Shown in pieces: positions 1-10,779 of a stretch of 64,000 nucleotides of DNA. Source of the stretch: Cavia porcellus (lineage: Eukaryota; Chordata; Mammalia; Rodentia; Caviidae). How positions within the stretch are numbered: the stretch's first letter is position 1; each line of letters begins with the position of its first letter. The DNA lies in assembly GCF_034190915.1 (NCBI RefSeq), contig NW_026947506.1, forward strand, positions 33,335,748 through 33,399,747, written 5' to 3'. The position numbers and the translations under genes are program-made. A model generated the notes under the pieces. The model was not told the DNA's origin. It did no database searches and saw only the letters and a list, made by a program, of their open reading frames with translations.

Positions 1-870
1 GGGTGGCGGCGGCTGCTCGGCATGGTCCGGGGCGGCGGCGCGGCGGCTCCTGAGCGCGTTGGCCCGGGGCGACCGCGGGGGGCTCCGCCCGCCAGCGACC
101 CCGAGACCCCCGGCCGGGACGCGGGGCGCCGGGCGGCAAAGTTCTGCCCGGGCCGCCGCGGGTGGTGGGCTCTGCTCACGCTTCAGATGCACTTGGTGCG
201 GGCGCTGGCGCAAGGTAGGCTCGGGGGTCCGGGCTGGGGGCGCCGCTGGGCTGGGATCCGGGCCGGGGGTGCAGCCCGGGGGTGGAGTAGGGTAGGCGCT
301 GAGGACGCAGCCCCGAGGGTGCAGCGTCTTGAACTTTACCCGCACGAGCTTTCGAGAACCGCCACCCCACTCTCCCGCGGAGTGACCTGGTCACGACTGC
401 GGATCGCTGGCCCTGGAGGCAGCCGAAGGGTTAATGCGGTGTGCCTTTTAATTCGTGCAGGAATCCGAGGAGAGGGAAACTGAGCTAGTTGGTAGATGCA
501 CCGTCTTTGCTAGCTTTTATTTTAAGGGACCTCCAGCCCCGCCATCTCCAAAGTTGGGACCCATCCATCCGTGCCCGCCTTACGGGAACGCGCGAGCTCC
601 GTCCCGTTGCACTGATTGGACCTGGGTTGATTTCTGTCTGTGTTTGCACCGCAGAGTCTTGTTACTGATGAGTGACATAGGCGGTGGACTTCGAAATATC
701 AAGTGTCAGTCACCACCAGTCGCCTTTTCCAGCCTCTCCCTAGGGTCCCGGCCACCCCCGACCCCAAGTCCTGGGGCCCCGACCCCAAGTGGGTGCGGAA
801 TAGTCGGTGGAGCGAAAACTTTCAGAGCCCACAGCTTTGTCGCTCCGCTTTGTTTTCCTCCCTCTGTTTA
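1..870. promoter_or_regulatory. CpG island over the first exon
   Basis: The first ~300 bases are extremely G+C rich with dense CpG, and the density tails off toward 870; the remaining 63 kb is AT-rich and CpG-poor. A CpG island over a first coding exon is the usual promoter architecture of a mammalian gene. No TATA box is visible in the 21 bases before the ATG, and the true transcription start probably lies left of the window. The 3' part (about 300-870) is the 5' end of the intron. Confidence 0.8.
22..214 (+). CDS. SDK1: SDK1 (sidekick cell adhesion molecule 1), first coding exon
   Basis: Sidekick-1 is a single-pass membrane adhesion protein of the immunoglobulin/fibronectin-III class that supports homophilic, laminar-specific synaptic connections, best known in the retina. 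This exon encodes only the N-terminus: 64 codons plus the first base of codon 65. Residues 1-46 are Gly/Pro/Arg/Ala-rich. Residues 47-63 (GWWALLTLQMHLVRALA) form a hydrophobic signal-peptide core ending in ALAQ. I identify it from remembered similarity to the human SDK1 N-terminus, which has the same ERxGPGRPRG stretch, a GRRAAK...GPGRRGWWALL run and a leucine-rich core ending RALAQ. The start has good Kozak context (G at -3 and +4). The coding part ends CAAG before GTAGGC, a phase-1 donor; the split Gly/Asp codon fits the Asp I remember after RALAQ. Reading past the donor as one long frame is an artefact. The family identity is recalled, not searched. Confidence 0.86.
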
Positions 871-2882
871 GAACACCGTACTGATCTCTAAAATAGGGAA
901 CGAAGATCTGCTGATTGCAAATGACCTTTTGAAAACGGAGGTGGAATCTCTTTTGAAAGGACCCTCACCCTCTCTGTAAATCTGGACTCCCCAATCAGTA
1001 TTATGCCCCTGTCAGTGTCCTGTTTTCAGCGAATGCTTGTGCGGGGTGGGGGTGAGGACGACGACATATAATATACGCTTTTGGTGGAGTCTTTAAAATA
1101 GATTAATGAATCTTGTTTGCTGTTGGCAGCTTTAGAAATAGTCCCTGTCCTGGACTATTACTACCCCAGTAAGGGACTCAGTATTCTGATTTTAAGGAAG
1201 GTGGGAGCATTAAATTTAAAAATTAGCAAATGTTCTGTTATGTAAAGATAATTTGTGTGTGGCAACATACAATGACTTGTGTGATAACATTTGTAAAGAT
1301 CTGAATTCAGAAATATCAGATAGCTTAACTAATATACTTTTAAATTAATGCTTATCTGTTATTTGAATTGTTACCCTCCCGTCAGGGTTTAATAAATTTC
1401 GCTTTTCATGTTTTATTACATGAAAACAAATCACTATATTTCTGGTTAATTTAACTCCTCTATTGTAAAATTCCCATTTTATTTATTTGGGTTTATTTTG
1501 CTTAATGACTTGGTCTGGGAGACAAGCATTTATTAAGTCATTTTGTAGAATGGAATCTATAGATTGTCAGAGAAACCAGGTTCAAGTGAAGAAATCTAAA
1601 CAGGATTCCGTGTAGATTGAAAGTAGTGTTTATTAAGTTTCTTTTTTTTTTTCCCTTTAAAAAGAGTGGCTTAATTGTAAACTTGCAGTAAGACCTACAG
1701 CTTCCTATATTTGAAGATTTGTGAAGTTCCAGTGATGGGGGGGAAAATCTACCAGCTACCAGATGTTTTGAAATATGTTAACATGGAATTAAAGTTTTCA
1801 TCAGTTGCCCTTTGAAAGTTTCATGAACTGTTGCATTTTTCAACTGAAATGTTAATTAAAATCATTAAAGAATGTACTAATGTAACAGCCAAACTTTGTT
1901 AGAAATGTTTTATCAGTAAAAACATTGGTACCTGTTTTACATTTATATGGTTTATGGAAGTGTACAGATCTTTTAGTGTAAGATTTCAAATAGGTTGTCA
2001 CAAATTTTAAATTCATTGACAGGTTTCTGTTCTTGTGCTCTGTGAAATGTGTAATATATCCATCATTTTTTATATCATATTGAAAATTCATATTACAGAG
2101 GAGATGTCACCATTTGACAAAAGCTCATGTATCTTGAAAATGAAAATTCTGGTGCTGCTATAGAGATTTCTGATGGAATGATGAGTTGGTCATATGCACA
2201 GGAATGCATTCTCTTGAATCTTATCGGATACAGTGTAACCTTCTGAATAGAACAGTTAAATCTTAAGATGGAAGTGGTCATAAGTAATCTATTACTATGT
2301 AGCTAGGCGATTTCCTGATTTTTCTAAGTTTTTTGCACATCATGTGTGTAGGCTTGGTCATTATGATCTGGAGAAAAAAAGGGCAGCATTGTTCAATAAA
2401 AGTTACATGTGTTACTGAATTTGCAAGCTTCTAGCTATGTAATTGCTGGCTTTGTGAAAGGCTCTTTCAGATCTTCCAAGTGTAGCTTTAATATAATACT
2501 GTTTCCTCTTGCTGAATGGTAACAAGAATTCCTGTTGTATATGTTGCCTATTGGCATGTGTGTGGCTGATTTCTCTATAGATTCCTCAAAAGCTAAGTTT
2601 TTAATTCTGAAAGGCAGGTGGCAATACATGCTTTCTTTATGCTATCTATCGAGAGGCCAGATATGAGTGGTTTGGAAAGTTGACTTCTGAAGCTAAAGAT
2701 GAATCATACGTATTACATGTGTGAAGTCAGTGGTGCCTTTAGCTTTACTGCTGGGTATTTTTTGGGTTTATTCTGTAAAGTTTATCACACTTCATAGAAT
2801 GAGCTTATGCCCATCAGGCTAAGAAGAATGGAAATGCCTAAGGCTGTTCAGAGTCCTCAGTTTCTCATTTGGAGTTATTTCC
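871..2882. other. Intronic sequence without a recognised element
   Basis: About 2 kb of AT-rich DNA with short homopolymers (T run near 1641-1651, G run near 1738-1743). The short frames here have no recognisable motif. I see no repeat family that I can name. Confidence 0.4.
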
Positions 2883-3022
2883 AGTGGTTCTGAAGCATTG
2901 TTATGCATATTGTAATCACTTGGAGTATTTGTAAACCTCTAGAGAACCAGCTCCTTTTCTACCGAGCCACAGCCTACTTTCCAAATGATTCTCATATATG
3001 CTGGCATTTGAGAATCATTAAC
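2883..3022 (+). repeat. MER5-like hAT-Charlie fragment
   Basis: Opens with GTGGTTCTGAAGCATTG and closes with a TTTGAGAATCATT block. In between is a 'cacttggagtatttgtaaa' segment characteristic of the small non-autonomous hAT transposon family MER5. Highly diverged. Confidence 0.5.
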
Positions 3023-3059
3023 TTTTCCCTCACAAATTTGCCTGCAGATTTTATAACCG

Positions 3060-3236
3060 AATGTTTCTCAAACTTGGTTGTCCTTGGAATTATCTGGGGG
3101 GCGGGGGCTTTAAACTGATGTGCTGATGTTTGGCTTTCACATTCAGAATCTGTTTTAATTGACTTGAGGTGTGACCTGGGATTTTGAGCCTTTCCAGGTA
3201 ATTCTGATGTTTAGCCAAGTTTGAGAACCAAGATTC
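3060..3236 (+). repeat. MER5A-like hAT-Charlie element
   Basis: Runs from a TTTCTCAAACTTGG start to a GTTTGAGAACCA end; these form the inverted termini of the MER5A class. A central CATTCAGAATCTG and the GGTAATTCTGATG block before the end match the family layout. A GC-rich GGGGGGCGGGGG expansion interrupts it. Confidence 0.65.
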
Positions 3237-3414
3237 TAACCCTATCAAATAAGATCACATGAATCCATCTCCCCTTTAACCTTGTCCTGGGCCCATAATT
3301 TTCTCCTAATCTATAAATTCCAGTGACTTCTATGTGTCTGGAGCCTGTCTTCACTTTTACCTGATCCAGATTCATGATTTAAATGTTCTAATCAGCATTT
3401 TAGTCACATGTTCT

Positions 3415-3545
3415 ATTCCTATGAAATTGGTGAGCTTGCTTTGTACTATTTGGGGTGTGCATCAGAATCATCAATGAAATTAGCAAAACATAGTCACCTG
3501 TGCCCTACCTCAGATCTGCTGCGTCTCAAATGTGTGCATTTTACA
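3415..3545 (-). repeat. Third MER5-like fragment
   Basis: Contains GGGGTGTGCATCAGAATCATC followed by a Pro-rich segment and a TCAGATCTGCTGCGTCTC block, resembling the reverse of a MER5-like middle. Diverged and truncated. Together with the two preceding copies it makes a small cluster. Confidence 0.35.
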
Positions 3546-3979
3546 AACCTCAAGAAATGTTCTTATATCCTTGTTGAGTTTGTCTTTTTTTGGTGGTGGT
3601 GGGGGGTGCTAACCCATAATCTTACCTAATTCTGTCACCTTCACGCTGATTTCCTATAGTCTGTATCACTTTTTTCCAGTCCAGAAGTGTCTACTTATTA
3701 TACTTTTCTGACTTATTTGGATGAAAAAATTATAAAACACTGTTAATTGGGGTCACTACAAATCTAGCTTCCTTATTTGATCTTTATTGTTTTCCATGAG
3801 CCAAGAGTACTTTGTTTTTTCTCCTGGAAACCCTCCCCCTCACATTCTAGTAAGTTTGAGTTTCAGACTACTTTGTTCACCCAGAGTCTTAATGCTTACA
3901 AAATGCTCAAACACATACTGAATCAAATCTTTTTAGACTACTGCATACTTAACTGCTGGCAGCTAGTCACTTGTTAGTA
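3546..3979. other. Intronic sequence, no element recognised
   Basis: AT-rich sequence between the MER5-like cluster and the first young SINE. No gene or repeat could be named. Contains a short GTGGTGGTGGGGGG run near 3590-3606. Confidence 0.35.
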
Positions 3980-3989
3980 ACTATCTTCT

Positions 3990-4107
3990 TCTTCTTTTTT
4001 TTTTTTTTTTTGGCCTTTTTCCTTTTTATCGGTACCCTGGATCGATCTCACGACTGCCTGCTTGCAAGGCAGGCGCTTATGCCACTGAGCTAAATCCCCA
4101 GCCCCTT
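3990..4107 (-). mobile_element. tRNA-Ala-derived ID-like SINE, young, antisense
   Basis: Reverse-strand SINE with a poly(T) lead (its A tail), a GGTACC-containing 3' part and a tRNA-like head ending CCCCAGCCCC. The head contains a pol III A box (TAGCTCAGTGG when read on the minus strand) and a B box (GATCGATCC-like). It is flanked by a perfect 10-bp target-site duplication, ACTATCTTCT, at 3980-3989 and 4108-4117, so the insertion is recent. It is inserted just before or into a MIR. Confidence 0.9.
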
Positions 4108-4117
4108 ACTATCTTCT

Positions 4118-4370
4118 AAATTCGATAGTAAGCAGTTATGAACTGTAGGTCTGTCTCTTTCAGCAAGCCTTTATATGCCAACCACCAAGGGCTCTTTATT
4201 CTTCTGAACAACCCCTGATATGTAGGTAGTGTGTCTCTCATTTTAGTTTGAGGAAACTGAAGCACTGAGATGTTAACTAGTGTGCCTAATTTTACCAGGT
4301 CTGATAAGTGGGGGAAGCCAGAAAAGTCTGATTCCCAAGTCTTTAATATAATCCACATTTACAGCCCCTG
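4118..4370 (+). repeat. MIR SINE fragment
   Basis: Contains the MIR signature region: a TTTTAGTTTGAGGAAACTGAAGC block, then a TAAC and TCTGATAAGTGG segment. These correspond to the conserved core and 3' part of mammalian-wide interspersed repeats. Old and diverged. Confidence 0.55.
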
Positions 4371-5994
4371 CACCGGAGTGTCTCCCATGTAGCCTCTCCT
4401 TTTGGAGGAAAGGGAGAAGCAGGGTGGTAGTCTGATCCATATTACAGGGAAGATGCTGGACAATATTTTCAAATATCGTGTTGAATTACTTCAAATTCAG
4501 GTTTATAACTTTAGAGTTGTGACTTAAATGACAGTTTGGAAGAGAAATGTGCATAGCTCTTTTGTACCTACCCCTCTCACTTAATAAAATGGTTGTTACC
4601 ATTTTGGGGCACCTCTCCCTTCCCTCCTGGTTTTTATTCATAACATTACTGGAATTCTAGCTCAGAGTGGGTTGTTGTGGCAATCTGTTGGCTTTGGTTT
4701 CACTTCCCAAGAGTAGACCAATAGCAATGATTCAATCCTTCCTTTGTAGAACATTTGAAAAATTCTATTTATCTGCATTTTGGTACAAGAATTGTATTTA
4801 ACAAAGAAGTGGGCTTTGTAAGATACACATCTTTTATTTATTAGTTTTATCTTTTATTTATTAGTTTATCAATTGTTAAGTTCAGCTACATACTGGAACA
4901 ATACTTTGGGAAGATTCCTCTCCCCTCAGGTACTGGAGTAAAACAAAGTGGAAAGCTACAAGTTAATCTTGTAACTAAGTGATATCAAATGAGTTGTTGT
5001 AGTTAAAGGCACCTGTGAGGTGCCTTTGTATTCTCATCTTGAGTCTTTGCATAATTTTTGTTAATCTGTGGGATTTGGTGTCTGAGGTGGCAGAAGTTTG
5101 CTGCATGCAGTATGTATCTGCCTGCCATCTCATCTTCCTCAGGATGTCCCAGAAATCAGACTGCTACTGCTGACTAAAACTAGAGATTGAAATGGGAAAA
5201 AAATAAATATACCTTAGAGATGGGTTTTGACTATGTCATAATTTAAATTTTTCTAAGAAGTAAAGGAAATGGTAGTTGTGGTAAACTCTTTCCATCTAGT
5301 GCATGAAGTTAAGTGAAGCTGAGAGTAAGGAATGAAAATACATGGAAATACATCATATAAAGAAGAATTATAGAATTATTTAAAAATAAGACATTGAAAT
5401 GTTTTATTATTTGGTTGCATGCTAATTAGCAATGATACATTTCTACCTAATGCAGTCGAGCATTTACATTCATATACATACTTTTCTTTGTTATGATTAA
5501 TTTTATTTCAACATTTCTATAAGGTATTGAATTTGTACATCTCTCTTAGTAAAAAGGGCAAAAACATTTGTACCCATAATCCTGAGGGAGAATGTATTTC
5601 ATCATTTAGTACTGCAAGTGTAGCACCTTCTGCTATCCTAGCACATAAAAAATTACAGTAGTAAGCTTTTCAGTGAATGCCTGAATTGCAAAAGCCTATC
5701 ATAGTTTGGCAGATAACAGTAAATGGGTCTATATGGAGACTTATTTTTGAGAAATTATTCATTTTACAGCTTCATTACATTTACCACAATTTTATTATAT
5801 CTTCATATAAAAATAAATATTATTGGAACATAGATTCATGTATTTGAGTATTGGCATGGTTTGGCATCCTGACAGGCAACTGTAAAGCCTGAGACTCATT
5901 TTATCAGCCTGGCTCCAGTGTCCTGTGGATTGTGGTAATGAGACTATTTTCCCTAGAAACACGGATGTGGCAAATGGAAATGGCATTGGCTAAG
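4371..5994. other. Intronic sequence with a short perfect hairpin
   Basis: No gene or named repeat is seen. It contains a 19-bp tandem duplication near 4830-4868 (TCTTTTATTTATTAGTTT, twice) and a perfect 9-bp inverted repeat at 5005-5013 and 5019-5027 (AAAGGCACC ... GGTGCCTTT) with a 5-base loop. The hairpin has no flanking context that would make it a known RNA. Confidence 0.4.
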
Positions 5995-6140
5995 TGTCAG
6001 TAGCCCTGGATATTCTCTCTTTCCAACCACCTTAAAATATGAGCAAGTCTGTTAGCCTCCCTGAGTCTGTTTTCTCATGTGTAAAGGAGGAGGTTAGACT
6101 AGATGTTCAGAATCATTCTGCTCTGATTCCCTGATCTTCT
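5995..6140 (+). repeat. MIR SINE fragment
   Basis: A 'ttagcctccctgagtctgttttctcatgtgtaaa' type segment follows the MIR core consensus, then a run matching the MIR 3' end. Diverged old SINE. Confidence 0.6.
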
Positions 6141-8222
6141 ATATGTTGTAGCTTTCTGCCCTTCACCAGATTCTCTAGGTATCTCCTGTCTGGGGCACCT
6201 GCAACTTCATATGTCTTTGCTCTTAGTAGCTGCTTCTCTTTGTTTTACTTTTGCAGGGTATTTACAATGTTGAAGACCACTGAGGTGCAGTATAATATTT
6301 CTCCTTAGCTGCTGCCATCTAACACATGATATATTTACTCTAGCCTGAAAAATGGTTCATGCCCAAAATTTTAGGTTCTGTAAAACAAATTAGTGATGTA
6401 ATCTATCTGTGTAACCGTAAGTTTGGAGAAATAAATCTTTTTAAAATAGAGGATGCTTGTTTATCTGAATGGCCAAGAGAGGAAAGGGCAGGGCTAATCA
6501 AAATCTATCAGAGGCAATTAATGCAATGAGAAAGTTAAAAAATAAATGAAATAATCATGGTTATAAGGATGTTTATATTTGCTGGACTGTGACTCAGTAA
6601 TTATAGAGACTAGTAGATGCTGTCTTTTGACATTTCTGTACCCATCCTAATGTTGGTTTAATTGTCTTCAGTAGGACTTTTAATAACTCAAAGGATTTTA
6701 AAATTAACACAAGAATTATTTTCATTTTAGCAGGCTTAGCTGGCATTCCATTGTTACACAATATGTAGTGAAGTTAACAGCTATCAATTAGTCTAATTTC
6801 TTGACAACTGACATGCCAGTCAAATAAATCTATTAATTTACTAATCTTTGGAGATTAGTTTGTTGAGTGTAGGCTAAGACTATAGTTTCAGTAGTGTTTT
6901 TAGCTTGTGTGTGTATTTTTTAAAACATTTATATTAATGGGGTCTGTCTTTAAAGATGTGGACATTAGAGAATAGGCTAGACCCAGAGGCTGATTATTAC
7001 AAAGATAAAGTTAGTGTTGAGTGGAATGTTTTGTTGCCTTTTCTCCCTTTTATAACTCTTCTCTGTACCCTAGATCAAATTTTTTACTATGAGAGGTTCA
7101 GAATTTGTGTTTTATAATGATGAATGGTCTTTCTACAATTTGGGGAAGTTAATCAAAGAATGACATTAATGACTTGGGGAGGAATAGGTATACATGGGAA
7201 GCTCCAGTAGTTGCCTCTCTTTGTAACTAGTGGTAGGAATTACGGTGAAAATCATGCTAGTTAGACATATATTTCAAATTTCTACTAAAAAGTTATTTTG
7301 TATGATTTAGGTTGGGGTAATCAACTGGAGTTATTTTGCATATGTTTATGGTTTTCTTACAAAAGAGAGCCTGTTTCTAGAGTGGAGGGCAGTTATTTGA
7401 CCTCTCCCTGGGTGTTTGGTGCAGTGCAAAACGAATGAAAGAAATTTTGATTGTGTATGACCAAGCCCTTATACACATAGATGTCAGCATTGATTTTATA
7501 TGTGAACCACCAGATGGCAACAGAAAGAGTGTTTGTGTAGGATATACTCTCTGATTTCCACAGCTAATATTTTCTTTCAGGGAATACCACTTCTCTATAT
7601 ATTTTTGTTGTTCATAATTTTTTTTTTTTTTTTTTTTGCTAAAAGAGTGGTGAGTTTATAATACTTGAGAATGTAAGATCACAATCAGGAAATAGAATAG
7701 TGGTACTGTGACACTGGAAAAGGATTTTATTTGTATGAGTGAATGTATAAATTATTTGCAAAGGGACTCAGTTTCTAGGGATGCAGATTTATCACTAATA
7801 TTATGGTGTAGTTATTTTTCTACTTGTACTTTTTTATTCAGCATTATTCAGTTCTTTGAGTAAGCAGTGATTGTAAAACATTAAAGTGTGACTTTTGTGC
7901 GAAAGCATTTCATGTAACACTTTTAAAAGGAGGAACATGTGAGTTTACAAACATAGAGCATATTTAACATATTTTCTGACCAAAAGTATTTTTATTTTAC
8001 TTAGAAATTTATTATACTTTTATCTGGTAGGCATAGCTTTTTTTTTTTTTAAATGTGTATCATCCTGACTTCTCAAAGCTGTTTTGCTTAGCTAAGCAAG
8101 TTAGAAACTCAATCTTAACTACGTTAAAAAAAAAGACTTTATTGGAGGGACCCAGAAATATGATATAAGCTAGCAGGATATGTGGAAACTTGGGCAAGTT
8201 TAAGATTCAGTTCCACTTCAGA
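6141..8222. other. Intronic sequence without a recognised element
   Basis: About 2 kb of AT-rich sequence with T runs near 7619-7637 and 8038-8050 that may be tails of degraded retroelements. No coding or RNA feature is supported. Confidence 0.35.
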
Positions 8223-8291
8223 TATAATGGGAGCCCTATGCTCAAGTGCAAGAGGCCCACTTTGATCCCTAGCACCACAAAGAAACAAAAC
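8223..8291 (+). repeat. Old ID-like SINE fragment
   Basis: Carries an eroded tRNA-like head and a TTTGATCCCTAGCACCACAAAG segment (B box and start of the tail) as in general rodent ID elements. This older type ends in AGCACCACA, unlike the young GGTACCGAT type in this window. Confidence 0.55.
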
Positions 8292-8790
8292 CAAATCCTC
8301 AGGTACTAATTGCCTATTTCATCATCTCTGTTTACTTCTGATTCTGTGTTGGTGTCATTCCTAATTGAACATTGCTTTCTGTTTGTGGCTATGACCCAGG
8401 TGTTGCCAGTCTTTGTATTCCTATAGCTTCAGACCCTGAAATAAAGAATGATTTAAAGCTTTGGTTCAGGTTCAAAATTTGTCTAATGATCAGATTTATG
8501 TTTTAAAATCATTATTCCAAAGGGCAAAAAAGCATCATTTGTATTACAACACTGAAATGGGTAGAAGAAACTACAGTGAGTAGCTCTAGATGAGCCAGGC
8601 TATGACAACAGTAGAGATAAAAGAAAGTAGATGCTTGGAGTATCGTGGTAGTGCTGGAGACAGGGAGAGGTGATACAGGAGAGAGAGATCAGGGGGCCAA
8701 AACTGGACAGGATTTGGTAATAGGCTGAATATGGAAGGTAAGGAAAAGTTGAATCATTTGGAGGAAAATTAATACACCTTAAGGCTGTAA

Positions 8791-9064
8791 TGTTAAGGGA
8801 AATAAATTAAACACATAAGCTTACATAGCATATGATTTCTCTTATATGAGAATCTCAAAATATAAATAAAGAGGAAGACAAAAGATAATAGAAAATAGGG
8901 AAGTAGATCGTTTGCAAAAGGGATGGGACCAAGAGATGGAAAGAGAAAGAGAGTAAGAGGGAAGGGGAAGTCAAAAGAATTAAGATGTGTTAGGTGCATG
9001 TACAAACTTCCCATGATGAATGTAATCATTATGTACTGCATACATGTATCAATAAAACAAAGCT
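8791..9064 (+). mobile_element. 5'-truncated L1, 3' UTR fragment
   Basis: Contains the typical L1 3' terminal stretch: a TTTCTCTTATATGAGA block, AAATATAAATAAAGAGGAAGAC, a purine-rich GAGATGGAAAGAGAAAGAGAG region and a final ATCAATAAAAC polyadenylation region. The same 3' end recurs at about 53210-53430, so both belong to one old L1 lineage whose 3' UTR differs from those of L1-A and L1-B. Confidence 0.75.
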
Positions 9065-9159
9065 GGAAAAAGGTTGGTGTCCAAGTTTCTGGCTTGTATG
9101 AGTAGCTGGTTAGTATAGTGATTCACAGAGGTTGGACTGCCTTACTGTTTTGAATGTGG

Positions 9160-9346
9160 GATGAAAAAAAATATGTATGAGAGATTGAACACAAGGCATT
9201 TTCACAGAGCTAAATCTCTAGCACCACTTTTATTTTTTATTTTAGGCAAGGTCTTGATAAGTTGCCCAGGCAGATCCCAAACCCTCCTGCCTTAGCTTCC
9301 CAAAGGTACTGGCATTGCAGGCATGTGGCACCATGCTTAGCTGCTA
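9160..9346 (-). repeat. Antisense ID-like fragment followed by B1-like SINE
   Basis: 9160-9230 is an eroded antisense ID-like head (GAGATTGAACACAAGGC ... GAGCTAAATCTCTAGCACC). From about 9231 a B1-like (7SL-derived) SINE on the minus strand follows, with GTTGCCCAGGCAG, CTCCTGCCTTAGCTTCCCAAAG and CAGGCATGTGGCACCATGC blocks. Confidence 0.7.
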
Positions 9347-9439
9347 CAAGATACTTTTGGGACATCCTGAGCTATTAGATGCTAATTGGATAGATGAGTT
9401 TTACAATCAAAGGGGGCTAGGCTCAATATAAGTATTTGT

Positions 9440-9710
9440 GGAAACAGTGTAGCATACTGTTTAAGAGGATGGGCTTGTGTGTGTATTTTTTAAAGCATAA
9501 AATGACCCATCCACTTGTGTGATGTCCTTCCTTGGATTGGTTGCTTAGTCTTCTTTAAGATTTATTTTTCTCAACCCTGAAGAACTATGATTGTCCCTAC
9601 TTCATAATAGCTGTTGTGAGGATTGATTGATATGATTGCAGGTAGAATGTTTAACATCAAGTACTGTACATAGCATAAAACCAAAATGTGTTAGGTGCTG
9701 TTGTTATTTA
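9440..9710 (+). repeat. MIR SINE
   Basis: Begins with the GTGTAGCATACTGTTTAAGAGG head typical of MIR. It continues through a core-like region and ends with a TGAGGATTGATTGATATGATTG and CAAGTACTGTACATAG 3' segment. About 270 bp, close to the full family length. Confidence 0.65.
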
Positions 9711-10779
9711 CAGTTTGGTGGACAAGAATCATGCCTTAATAATCTCTCCCCCCAAATCATTAGCAGTTAATGAGCCACTGTAGTACAAAGTGGGAGTGTG
9801 AACAGTTGAGAAGACTAGAGAAATATTATATCCATAGCAATCTGCCTGTGATTTACTGGATAAATTGTAAGGGGAGAATGGAGCAGACAGGTGAATGAAA
9901 ATGAAAACCAAGAAAAGGCTGTTGGGTTTGTTGATTAGTGGGAAGCGAAAAACTGTTTTTTTCTGTCTTTTGTGAGACAATTCATTTTGGCCTTGAGCTC
10001 ACTTTATATCCCACACTGGACTTGAATGTGTAACGATTCTCCTCCTCAGTGGGAGACCTCAGTCTCTCAATGGTGATCTTTTAAAGCATAACTTCTCTGG
10101 AGTTATATGAATCAACAGGTGTGTTCTCATACATACTGTGGGAATTCTCAGGAAGTGCCTACAGAGGCATTTGAAATGCATAAGAACACAATGATTTTAA
10201 AATTTATTTAAAATAAAAGTATTTATTTGAAATGTGTTCTCAGGGATTGGAAAAAAATGTGGGCTGATGTCATCTGGTAAATGATGTTGTTTGTCACAGT
10301 TCTGAAAGTTATTTTAGTTTTATATTTTGCAACTACTGGAGGCTTCTAGTGGCATTGCTGCAAGAGGACTTGAATCCCCACTATAGATACATAGAAACTG
10401 TGGACAAAATTTAGCAAGAACAAACAAAAGCATTCCTGGGCTTGCATGACCAGGAAATCCCCAAGTGCCAGAAATGAAAAACTGACTCCATTCAAGGGCA
10501 GTAGTCAGGAGCTCCAGGCCTGTGGTAGGTCCAGATCTTGGACATAGGCCTGTAGGGACTAATGGGGGTGTACTGGGGTGTGGGGTTTTCTGAGGAAGCA
10601 AGAGACTTGCCTCAGGTCTGCATAAAGTTGGAAGGTAGAGTTGAGATCATCTGCCATAAAACCTTCTGTGAAAAGAGACTGGAAAAAACTTGCCTATTGT
10701 CTGGGACAGTGCAAACAAACTTGCTGTCTTCCTGAGGTGGTGATAATAAAAAAAAGAGACATCTTAAACCTAAGGCTGC
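9711..10779. other. Intronic sequence without a named element
   Basis: No gene or recognisable repeat. A 93-codon minus-strand frame at 10320-10601 shows no domain. The sequence just right of it grades into the old L1-like block that follows, so part of it may be a more diverged L1 5' region. Confidence 0.35.

Noticed and set aside
215..483. Continuation of the first-exon frame to codon 153
   Set aside because: The frame runs past a good GT donor into Gly/Arg/Ala-rich translation of CpG-rich intron; the SDK1-like part stops exactly at the donor.
455..871. 138-codon plus-strand frame
   Set aside because: GC-rich CpG-island sequence keeps frames open by chance; no domain, no SDK1 similarity and no splice structure.
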